A DNA stretch of 64,000 nt from an uncultured Pseudomonadota bacterium. Lineage in GTDB: Bacteria > Pseudomonadota > Alphaproteobacteria > RF32 > CAG-239. Positions 15,360 to 25,049 of this stretch are shown one piece after another. The first letter of the stretch is position 1, and every line of letters starts with the position of its first letter. A model generated the notes under the pieces. The model was given only the letters and a program-made list of their open reading frames with translations. It was not told the origin of the DNA and ran no database searches. The translations under genes and the position numbers were made by a program. The DNA lies in NCBI GenBank assembly GCA_949295025.1, contig CASFJK010000001.1, positions 62,001 to 126,000 of the forward strand. Direction: 5' to 3'.

Positions 15360-15776
15360 ATGAAAAAACTGTTTTATTTATTTTTCTGCGGCATCATTGT
15401 CGCAACTCTTGCTTCTTGCGCTACGGTTATGCGTGAGAACTCGCAAACCATTCCAATCAAAGCTAATTTGGAAAAAGTGGATATCAAAATCCTCGACAGA
15501 CACGGACAAACTGTTTTTGAAGGACAAACTCCGACCACAATCAATCTCAAAACTGCGGCCGGAGGTTATTTCAACCCGCAAAAATATACTGTGATTGCCT
15601 CCAAAGACGGCTACAAAACCCAAACAACCGTGATTGATTGGCATGTGAGCGGTTGGTATTATGCCGGAAACTTACTCATCGGCGGGTTAATTGGCTATCT
15701 GATTATAGACCCTTTGACCGGCGATATGTATTATTTGGATGAAGAAGTTAATTTGAATTTATATCCTGAAAAATAA
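15360..15776 (+). CDS. Small lipoprotein
   Basis: Starting at the ATG at 15360 gives 138 residues with a type II signal peptide (KKLFYLFFCGIIVATLASC). The lipobox LASC places the lipidated cysteine at residue 20. An upstream in-frame start would begin inside the leader hairpins and is rejected; AAAGGA supplies the ribosome-binding site. The mature part has a beta-rich middle (TVIASKDGYKTQTTVIDW, PEGA-like) and a Gly-rich hydrophobic stretch (AGNLLIGGLIGYLIIDPLTG) before DMYYLDEEV. This DPLTGxMYxL type of ending is common in small bacterial surface lipoproteins. It is probably an envelope protein of unknown role, and the structured region just upstream may control it. Confidence 0.75.
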   Translation: MKKLFYLFFCGIIVATLASCATVMRENSQTIPIKANLEKVDIKILDRHGQTVFEGQTPTTINLKTAAGGYFNPQKYTVIASKDGYKTQTTVIDWHVSGWYYAGNLLIGGLIGYLIIDPLTGDMYYLDEEVNLNLYPEK

Positions 15777-15781
15777 AATTA

Positions 15782-15807
15782 AGGCGGAGATAACTCCGCC
15801 TTTTTTT
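15782..15807 (+). terminator. Rho-independent terminator after the lipoprotein gene
   Basis: GGCGGAG (15783-15789) and CTCCGCC (15794-15800) form a 7-bp GC-rich stem with a 4-base loop followed by seven T residues. The T-tract reaches the stop codon of the convergent regulator gene. Confidence 0.9.
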
Positions 15808-16435
15808 ATAATACCAGCTTATATCCGCCGTCTTCGGTAACAATCAGTTGCGCGGAAGTGTCTTCATGTTCCACCTTTTGACGCAGGCGATAAATATGGG
15901 TTTCAATCGTGTGGGTGCTGACATCGGGACTATAACCCCAAACTTCTTGCAACAAATCATTTTTAGAAACAATTTTATCTTTGTTTTTATATAAAAATTT
16001 GATGATTGCTACTTCTTTTTCCGTCAGTTTTATGGTTTCGCCGTTGCGTTCATTATAAATTTCTTTTTGCAATGGGTGCAACTCATAGAGATTAAAGTTT
16101 AAATATCCGGCTTCGGAATTATCTACCAAATTGATACCGGCTTGAATTTGGTTTAACAAACTTTCCAAAGACAGCGGTTTGAAAACAACTTGATTCAAAA
16201 CCGAGCTTTCTACCGAATCATCGCCTTCTTTTTGTAGCAAAATAATCGGCGTATTGGGGTGATGCGCACGCAAAGTTTTTAAGTCTTGAGCTCTTTCATC
16301 CAAAATTATCATATCTATTAAGCTGTTTTCATCATCTTGTGGCAAAACCGTAAAATCGTGCGCATATAAAGTGATTTGCTCGCTTAAATCTAAAGCAAAA
16401 TCTTCATTGTTCGATAACAGCAAAATGTTAGGCAT
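15806..16435 (-). CDS. OmpR-family response regulator with atypical receiver
   Basis: This 209-residue protein has an N-terminal receiver-like domain (1-105) and a C-terminal winged-helix DNA-binding domain (about 120-209). The latter is very clear, with KLTEKEVAIIKFLYKNKDKI and VSTHTIETHIYRLRQKVE. The receiver keeps the likely phospho-acceptor Asp (IILDERAQD) and the distal Lys (VFKPLSLE). The acidic pair after strand 1 reads N-N-E (LLLSNNEDF) instead of D-D, and the switch Thr/Ser after strand 4 is replaced (ILLQKEG). It may therefore work without normal phosphorylation. There is no adjacent histidine kinase. It ends against the lipoprotein terminator and lies 9 bp downstream of the porin stop on the same strand. 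Confidence 0.85.
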   Translation of the reverse strand: MPNILLLSNNEDFALDLSEQITLYAHDFTVLPQDDENSLIDMIILDERAQDLKTLRAHHPNTPIILLQKEGDDSVESSVLNQVVFKPLSLESLLNQIQAGINLVDNSEAGYLNFNLYELHPLQKEIYNERNGETIKLTEKEVAIIKFLYKNKDKIVSKNDLLQEVWGYSPDVSTHTIETHIYRLRQKVEHEDTSAQLIVTEDGGYKLVL

Positions 16436-16444
16436 TTATTTCTC

Positions 16445-17560
16445 CTAAAAATTCATACTCAAACCGCTCACGACCGCATAGCCCTTATTGTTCTGACTAA
16501 CCTCGCGATTTTGACCGCGGAAATCTACCTTGGCGGCACTCAAATATACATCCAAGTTTTTATTAACCTGATAGCGGTTGGAGAACATCAAAATTCTGTC
16601 TTCATTGTCGCTCTCTTTGGCATGAGATTCAAAGTATGACAAAGAGGTTTTATATGGTCCGATTTCATAACCCAAGCCCACGTTCCAAGCATAGCCTTCA
16701 CGATATCCGTCAAAAAACTCCGGCATATCGGCATTGGCGGAAATCGGGTTTTTATCATCTGCTTCGGTCATGCGCCAGCCGCCACCCAATGTCCAGTTAC
16801 CATGCGACAAGCTCATGCTGGCAGAATATTCTTGGTCATTGTCAATAAAATCGGCATAGCCCAAAGTGGTGGTTAAGTTGAAAATATCAAAGTCTATATA
16901 GTTATACAAACTCACAATATAGCCGCCTTTATCTTCATAATCGGCCGATTTGCTGACCAAACCGCGGCGGTTGTAGGTTTCCGGCACATAGGTAAAACCA
17001 AGCATGGTGCCATAATATTCCGGCGTGATGTAGCTTATTTTAGGTGCCACACCATCGGTATTGATGTAAGTGGTGTTTAAGGTAGCAAAGCGGGCATTGC
17101 TGCCTTTTCTTTGCCAATTGGGATTGAAGATAAAGTCTACTATGTCGCTGTTTTCAATCCCCAAAGGTCCAGCATCAGGCGCACCGGTGTGAAATTGCGC
17201 TGCCACGTTCCAAGTTTGACCAATCATCAAGCGACCATAAGAACTATCAACAATGCCATAAACTTCTTCGCCCCATTTACCTTGGTTATAGTCTTCCAAC
17301 TCGTGGTCAACGCCAAGCATTAAATCAGCATAAATTCCTGCCCCCCAATCTGCGCCAAACAGATATTTGGCATAAGCACTCAGTTTGGCATCGCCAACAC
17401 CATGATTGTGGCTGTTTTGTTCAGAAAATCTGTCTGATGCTTCAGTATAACCATATAAACCAGTGGCGCTTCCTTCCATGCCGGTTTTCCATTCTCCGGC
17501 AAAAGCCATAGAACTGGACAACAAAGCGGAAACAAAAGCAAGTTTGAACTTTAAAGACAT
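16445..17560 (-). CDS. Outer-membrane porin
   Basis: The start at 17560 gives 371 residues with a signal peptide (MSLKFKLAFVSALLSSSMAFA) behind AAGG. An in-frame ATG 17 codons upstream would add a basic leader that spoils the signal peptide. The mature protein has alternating amphipathic strands, many aromatic residues and a C-terminal Phe (SGLSMNF), the signature recognised for outer-membrane insertion. Segments such as DSSYGRLMIGQTWNVAAQFH resemble the constriction-loop region of general Gram-negative porins. It is expected to form a trimeric diffusion pore. A promoter fits at 17589-17618. The response regulator lies 9 bp downstream on the same strand and may be read through. Confidence 0.87.
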   Translation of the reverse strand: MSLKFKLAFVSALLSSSMAFAGEWKTGMEGSATGLYGYTEASDRFSEQNSHNHGVGDAKLSAYAKYLFGADWGAGIYADLMLGVDHELEDYNQGKWGEEVYGIVDSSYGRLMIGQTWNVAAQFHTGAPDAGPLGIENSDIVDFIFNPNWQRKGSNARFATLNTTYINTDGVAPKISYITPEYYGTMLGFTYVPETYNRRGLVSKSADYEDKGGYIVSLYNYIDFDIFNLTTTLGYADFIDNDQEYSASMSLSHGNWTLGGGWRMTEADDKNPISANADMPEFFDGYREGYAWNVGLGYEIGPYKTSLSYFESHAKESDNEDRILMFSNRYQVNKNLDVYLSAAKVDFRGQNREVSQNNKGYAVVSGLSMNF

Positions 17561-17588
17561 TGTTTTTACCTTAAAAAATTTTTTGTTC

Positions 17589-17618
17589 AGTTTAGAACGA
17601 AGCGATTTCACAAGTCAA
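17589..17618 (-). promoter_or_regulatory. Likely porin promoter
   Basis: On the minus strand TTGACT (17618-17613) and TAAACT (17594-17589) are separated by 18 bp. They lie between the flavodoxin stop and the porin start, about 29 bp before the porin ATG. Confidence 0.45.
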
Positions 17619-17631
17619 CCAAAATCAGGCT

Positions 17632-18129
17632 TTAAGCAAATAAATCTTTAGCTTTTTGAGCCATTCTCTCACCAAAAATTTCAAACATGGCTTTGCTTTT
17701 TTCATAATGACCTTCAACCGCATCTAAAGCCACAGGCCCCAGGTGAATGAAAGGTTGTCCATAACTTGCGCCGCCGGAATAAACCAACATGCCTTTAACT
17801 AACAGATGACCTATAATGGTCATAATGGCAATATCTCCACCGCCTTGAGCATAGTGCGCGGTGGCATAAACACCGGCCAATTTACCTGCCAATTTTAAAT
17901 GACGACTGTCTTCTTCCAACCATTTTTTGATTTGCCAACAAGTACTTGCCAAGTATGTCGGGGTGCCAAAGATGACACCATCACAAGCATTGATATATTC
18001 GGCGTCCATATCTTCGGTAATGGAAAAAAGACGTGCCTCGCAGCCTTGTTTTCTTATTCCTTCGGCAATAATTTCACCCATCTCTTTGGTATGACCGGTT
18101 TTACTATAATAAATAATGGCAAATTTCAT
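17632..18129 (-). CDS. Flavodoxin-fold FMN protein (WrbA/flavodoxin-like)
   Basis: The ATG at 18129 is chosen because it follows GGAGGAAAG. It gives 165 residues beginning KFAIIYYSKTGHTKEMGEII, whose SKTGHT is the FMN phosphate-binding loop. GVIFGTPTYLASTCWQ and the later YATAHYAQGGGD are the loops that flank the isoalloxazine ring. The closest broad group is NAD(P)H:quinone oxidoreductase or flavodoxin-like proteins of the WrbA type, though it is shorter than WrbA (about 198) and could be a simple electron carrier. Cytoplasmic redox function is inferred. It is upstream of the porin on the same strand, with its own strong ribosome-binding site. Confidence 0.82.
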   Translation of the reverse strand: MKFAIIYYSKTGHTKEMGEIIAEGIRKQGCEARLFSITEDMDAEYINACDGVIFGTPTYLASTCWQIKKWLEEDSRHLKLAGKLAGVYATAHYAQGGGDIAIMTIIGHLLVKGMLVYSGGASYGQPFIHLGPVALDAVEGHYEKSKAMFEIFGERMAQKAKDLFA

Positions 18130-18152
18130 TTTCTTTCCTCCGGTAAAATTGA

Positions 18153-18181
18153 TTGACAAATCTGTATTATCTACTTAATCT
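18153..18181 (+). promoter_or_regulatory. Possible promoter for the orphan at 18232
   Basis: A perfect TTGACA at 18153-18158 is followed after 17 bp by TAATCT (18176-18181), a weak -10 box. It lies 50 bp upstream of the ATG at 18232. Confidence 0.3.
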
Positions 18182-18231
18182 TATGCCTCAATCAACTAAA
18201 TATATGTTTAATTTTTATAAAAAATTATTTT

Positions 18232-18786
18232 ATGGAAAAAGAAGAAATTTTTCGTGTTTTTAATGCTTGTCAACCAACGGTAGCTCAAGTCAAAGAATAT
18301 TTGGAAAAAATCTCCGGAGATTCTCCTTTTGATTTGATTTTCAGAAAAGATGGTAAGGAATTCTTTTCTAAAAAAATTACGCCTAATATGGGTGAGTTGG
18401 TCGGAATTGTGGTCGATAAAACCATTTTTTATGTTCAGCCTTTGACTTTTGACAACTTGAAAGACCTACCTATGCCGGTGACAACGGAAGTGGTTTTCAA
18501 TTTTGGCAAGAACATTCACGTAAATGCTAAGCCATGGAATGAATATGCCTTGAACGTTTTTGTAGCTAATTATCATGATTTGCTGTGTCTTTCTGATAAG
18601 CTTGCTGTTTTTGGATATCCCTCTTGCTTTAATCAAGATAAATATCTGCTTTTAAAAAACGATGGTGGGCATTGTGGGCAATATTGGTATACCCATTCAG
18701 GAGATGTAGGTTTAGATGGAGAAACAAATATTGCTCATTTCTTAGGAAACTATGGTAATATTTATTTTTACGCAAGCATTCAATAA
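18232..18786 (+). CDS. Hypothetical protein
   Basis: This 184-residue protein matches no family I can name. It has no signal peptide or transmembrane helix. The first 60 residues look helical with charged pairs. The second half is rich in aromatic and His residues (NDGGHCGQYWYTHSGDVG, NYGNIYFYA), suggesting a compact beta-rich domain. It is a single-gene unit: a possible promoter lies before it, a very strong terminator follows at 18791-18836, and both flanking genes are on the opposite strand. The upstream sequence just before the ATG lacks a good ribosome-binding site (TTATTTT), so translation may be weak. Confidence 0.6.
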   Translation: MEKEEIFRVFNACQPTVAQVKEYLEKISGDSPFDLIFRKDGKEFFSKKITPNMGELVGIVVDKTIFYVQPLTFDNLKDLPMPVTTEVVFNFGKNIHVNAKPWNEYALNVFVANYHDLLCLSDKLAVFGYPSCFNQDKYLLLKNDGGHCGQYWYTHSGDVGLDGETNIAHFLGNYGNIYFYASIQ

Positions 18787-18790
18787 TACT

Positions 18791-18836
18791 AAAAACCCCC
18801 GAAGTTTTGTAAACTTACGGGGGGTTTGTTTTTTTT
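18791..18836 (+). terminator. Strong rho-independent terminator
   Basis: AAACCCCC (18793-18800) pairs with GGGGGTTT (within 18819-18827), with an inner AAGTTT/AAACTT stem at 18802-18807/18811-18816. TTGTTTTTTTT follows. The reverse strand also begins with an A-tract, so it could serve the convergent gyrB as well. Confidence 0.9.
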
Positions 18837-18843
18837 CGACAGA

Positions 18844-21336
<2,493 letters not shown>

Positions 21337-21440
21337 CTATATATCAAAATCTTTAATTCACCAAACAAAAAAGCAAAGATATTAACGCAAAAAAAGCTTA
21401 TTTTTTAAGTTTTTGTGCTTATTTTAGACAAAAATCATTA

Positions 21441-21469
21441 TAGACAGAGAATCTGTTTTGTGATATGAT
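21441..21469 (+). promoter_or_regulatory. Promoter before the metalloprotease-like gene
   Basis: TAGACA (21441-21446) and TATGAT (21464-21469) are each 5 of 6 matches with the optimal 17-bp spacing. They lie in the divergent gap to gyrB, 34 bp before the ATG at 21503. Confidence 0.65.
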
Positions 21470-21502
21470 GCTTTTAATGTTTAATTTTGGCGGAAAAACA
21501 CG

Positions 21503-24500
21503 ATGAAAACTTTCTATTTTAACTTTGAAGACGGATTAGAGCAAAAATATATCGACTGGGCTAAAGAAGCCGTTCAAGACTTTATCAATTTGTTTCCCGA
21601 ATATAAAAACAATTTTGCCACAGACGAAAAAAATATCTCTTATGATGATTTAGAGATTTTGCAAAAGCTGGCCGCGCATAACAAACAAGTTTATGAGGAA
21701 AGAACAAGAACAGGGCAAAGCACTGAAGATTTTGACGAGGCAAGCTTTTGGCAGATGTTTGAAAAACTTCCAGATGGCTCATATAAAGCCTCTTTTGAAA
21801 AACAAATTGCTTTAGCTACCCGTAACGGCATGATTGATATTCAAAAACTCAGCCGATTGCAGGCTGACAGTGCCGGAAATATGTATAGTGCAAGCACACC
21901 GATTTTTGTGAACATTACCAAACAAAAAGCTCAGGGGAACATCCGAGGAATTTCCGGTGAATTGGGCCTTAATGTTTCTGCCGGAACTTGCGCTAATCTT
22001 GGCTACACAGGTGAAGATTTGAAAAACTATTTCAAAGACATCATCATTCATGAGCTTGGACATACTTTCAATGCGACACATGAAGAGCGTCAAAACGCCG
22101 TCGATAATCTCGGTTGGCACTGCAAAGATAAAAACTGCCTGATGTATGAATATGCTTATACAGGTGAAAGTTTTAACCGCCGTAAAAAACTTAAAGAACC
22201 GTTCTGCGCCGATTGCATGACTTCTATGCGCGATTATATGCAAAATAAATTATATTTTACAAAAACAAAAACTCAAAGTAATGGTAATCAACTGCAATCT
22301 GTTAATTCTCAAAAACAAAACAACTTTGCTAATATTCCCTATTTTGCAAATCTTTCTCCAGAAGAAACAAAACTCATTGAAGCTTATGATAAATATTTAG
22401 AGGACAACAATATCTCTCGCGATGGTAAAGATATGTTTTTTGATAAAATGTATCTGATTGCGGATATGCGCTCCCAAACCAGTCAAAGTGGACAAACACC
22501 TAAAAAATTTTTGCATCCTGAAACATTCAATTTTAAAAATTATTGCAATTCAAATTGGAATGAGCCTCTGCATCTAAAAGCCCTCAAAACAAAAATTTAT
22601 GAAGAGAAAAAATTTGTAAAATATTCTACCGATTTGTGGGATGGGAAAACCCCCGCAACCAAAGATAAAAATGGTAATGTTGCTTATTTTGCTGCCGGTG
22701 GGCAAACTCCCAAAGGAGATGAATTGGCTAAAAGAATGCTTGATACCACAGATATGAAAACACAAGGTGATTTTCTTTCCGGCGGTTGGATATTCAGACT
22801 TCCACCATCACTTAAAAATTCAAATGTTGTGCAAAGATTTGCCGTTAATGCTTTGCCCGACGAAAAACTCTTTGATGCTTTAGATGATTTTGCAAAAAAA
22901 CACAATGCCTATTATAAAACCGCCACACCTCATGGTTGGCATAGAAGGAACGACCCCGTTGTCATTTATTGTACACAAGCTCCTGACAAAGCAACCATTG
23001 ATGAACTTAAAACCATTGTTGCGCCTTATATCCGTCGTGAAAAACCAGATAGAATGAACGACTTGGACGGAACATTAATTGCCGATGGTTTAATCACGGC
23101 TCAAGAACCTTCTTTAGAAGAAATCAAAAAGCTTTTTGACGAAATTAAAATTTATAATCCAACTTTGGCTGAAGCTTTAAAACTTGAAATAAAAGATGGA
23201 AACAACCCAAATAATCCTCTTAGCTTAGGACAATTTGAGGCTTATAAAAAAATATTAGAAAACTACAAACAAGCCTTCAAACCTCTGCAAACATTATATG
23301 TTAATCAAGGAAATGATAATCAAAAAACAGACGAAAATGAGCCTAATGCCGTTGTAGATAAAGATTTCAAAAAAGTTTTGCGCGAGATTTTTCAACCTTC
23401 GGCAGAAAAGCAAAAAGCTGAATATAAGGAAGATATCAAAGCTCCAGATTATCGCGCTGAGATTAAACATGCCAATGGTAGTGTTGATAAAATCGTGGCT
23501 AAAAGCGCTAATAACATTACCCTTTCCGCAAAAGATAAAGATGGTAATGTTAAAATACCTAATATGCAGCGTTTTCGCGATATTGTAGCTTTAGCCAAAA
23601 AACAAGGCTCAATCATTGAATTCGGCGATATTAAATCTCCTGATTTCAAAGCGCGCTTGATGCTTGCTTGCATGGAAGCAAAGCCTGCCATGCAAATGGT
23701 TGGTGCACCTGAGCTTAATGATGCGTTTTTGCAAACTATTCAAGATGAAAAACTCAAAGGTGCTTTGCAGATTATGAAAAACAAACTGCAAACTCAGCAA
23801 CAAAGCAAACCTCAACAAAACCAGCAAGAAGCAACTCCGGCTGCAGAACCGAAAACTCAGCCGACTGCGGAAACAAAGCCGCAGCCGGAACCTCAGCCGC
23901 AACAACCAACACCGGCGCCGGAACAAACTCCGACTTTCACACCGCAAAATGATTATGAAAAAAGCCGTGAAACACGTCGCAGAAGTTTGGAAGCCAAAGA
24001 AAAACTCGGCCAAATTTCTAAAATGGAAAAAGCCGAGTTGGACTATATTCGCGCTTATACTATGAAGCAAATAGAATTAAAAAAGGCAAAAACAAAATAT
24101 AATTCTCCGGAACCTCGCTCTGAAGACCACAAACAGAAAACCGGATTTGATGCAGAAGATTATTATTTTACACCAAGTCAAAGACATTCTTATGACTGGA
24201 AACTTCATCTGGATGTGGTGCCAAACCGCAATCATCCAACCACCAAAGCAATTTCTGAAATGCTTGAAAAAATTGATGTTGAGCATAAGATTGCACATGG
24301 TGGAAAAAATGGTAAAGGCATGACGATTTATGTGGGTAATTATGCTGATACTTTACGCTTGTCTAAAGAAATTAACGCACGTTTTGGCAAGAATCTTGAA
24401 CCTTCCCCTTGCTATGTTAATCAAGCATTGCAAGAACATTTTTTTAACCCTAAAGTCTGTGGGCGTTTTTATATGCAAAATACATTTCAAGCCCAATATC

Positions 24501-24997
24501 CAAGAAGTTCTGTTGCCGGAATTAGCCCTGCAAGCAGTAGCGCAAATTTAGAAATGGATATGGATGAAGGTACACATAAGATTTTTGATTTGGGACAAAA
24601 AAATAAAATCATTCCGGCAGAAGATAAGTTTTCTGATAGCAGTTATGATGTACTGTATTTCGCGGACGGAGATTTTCATAAATCTTATACCTTCCATAAT
24701 CTTGAGGCTTATTGCTCACACAAGCTTTATGAAAAAGAGTTGGGAGAATATTATTGCGGTAAAAATGCCGATAAATTTGAAAAAGACTTTTTTGGCGATA
24801 AAATCCCTGAAAAAGGAACACCGGAAAGAGCAAACTGGGACAAAGCGGCTCAAGAATATGTGACATTTATTGAAAACACACATCCAAACATCATTCAAAT
24901 GATGAAATCTAGAATACACAGTAAATCTATTGATTTTTCAAAACTGCCGCCGATGCCGCAAAATACGCAAACGAGAAGAGGTGGGCGTTCAGCTTAG
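21503..24997 (+). CDS. Large multidomain protein with archaemetzincin-like zinc protease site
   Basis: This 1164-residue protein has no signal peptide or membrane helix. Near the N-terminus HELGHTFNATH (183-193) has the metzincin spacing HExxHxxxxxH, with Asn where Gly is usual. Residues 207-238 follow CX4CXM...CXXC (C207, C212, M214, C235, C238), the metal cluster and Met-turn of archaemetzincins (family M54), with a 13-residue insertion before it. An alpha/beta module follows at about 428-530. A Pro/Gln-rich linker covers about 760-815. A C-terminal module from about 898 begins WKLHLDV and continues EHKIAHGG and GMTIYV. Its K-x-H, Lys 27 residues later and TIY strand recall the phospho-lyase fold of OspF, SpvC and LanL enzymes; this is inference. 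It is a single-gene unit with a good promoter and terminator. Substrate and location are unknown. Confidence 0.75.
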   Translation: MKTFYFNFEDGLEQKYIDWAKEAVQDFINLFPEYKNNFATDEKNISYDDLEILQKLAAHNKQVYEERTRTGQSTEDFDEASFWQMFEKLPDGSYKASFEKQIALATRNGMIDIQKLSRLQADSAGNMYSASTPIFVNITKQKAQGNIRGISGELGLNVSAGTCANLGYTGEDLKNYFKDIIIHELGHTFNATHEERQNAVDNLGWHCKDKNCLMYEYAYTGESFNRRKKLKEPFCADCMTSMRDYMQNKLYFTKTKTQSNGNQLQSVNSQKQNNFANIPYFANLSPEETKLIEAYDKYLEDNNISRDGKDMFFDKMYLIADMRSQTSQSGQTPKKFLHPETFNFKNYCNSNWNEPLHLKALKTKIYEEKKFVKYSTDLWDGKTPATKDKNGNVAYFAAGGQTPKGDELAKRMLDTTDMKTQGDFLSGGWIFRLPPSLKNSNVVQRFAVNALPDEKLFDALDDFAKKHNAYYKTATPHGWHRRNDPVVIYCTQAPDKATIDELKTIVAPYIRREKPDRMNDLDGTLIADGLITAQEPSLEEIKKLFDEIKIYNPTLAEALKLEIKDGNNPNNPLSLGQFEAYKKILENYKQAFKPLQTLYVNQGNDNQKTDENEPNAVVDKDFKKVLREIFQPSAEKQKAEYKEDIKAPDYRAEIKHANGSVDKIVAKSANNITLSAKDKDGNVKIPNMQRFRDIVALAKKQGSIIEFGDIKSPDFKARLMLACMEAKPAMQMVGAPELNDAFLQTIQDEKLKGALQIMKNKLQTQQQSKPQQNQQEATPAAEPKTQPTAETKPQPEPQPQQPTPAPEQTPTFTPQNDYEKSRETRRRSLEAKEKLGQISKMEKAELDYIRAYTMKQIELKKAKTKYNSPEPRSEDHKQKTGFDAEDYYFTPSQRHSYDWKLHLDVVPNRNHPTTKAISEMLEKIDVEHKIAHGGKNGKGMTIYVGNYADTLRLSKEINARFGKNLEPSPCYVNQALQEHFFNPKVCGRFYMQNTFQAQYPRSSVAGISPASSSANLEMDMDEGTHKIFDLGQKNKIIPAEDKFSDSSYDVLYFADGDFHKSYTFHNLEAYCSHKLYEKELGEYYCGKNADKFEKDFFGDKIPEKGTPERANWDKAAQEYVTFIENTHPNIIQMMKSRIHSKSIDFSKLPPMPQNTQTRRGGRSA

Positions 24998-25009
24998 TTA
25001 ATCCAATAA

Positions 25010-25047
25010 CAAAAAAAACGCAGAAACAAAATTCTGCGTTTTTTTAT
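25010..25047. terminator. Bidirectional rho-independent terminator
   Basis: AACGCAGAA (25017-25025) pairs with TTCTGCGTT (25032-25040). An A-tract lies on the left and a T-tract on the right, so it can stop transcription from both the protease-like gene and polA. Confidence 0.88.
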
Positions 25048-25049
25048 TT

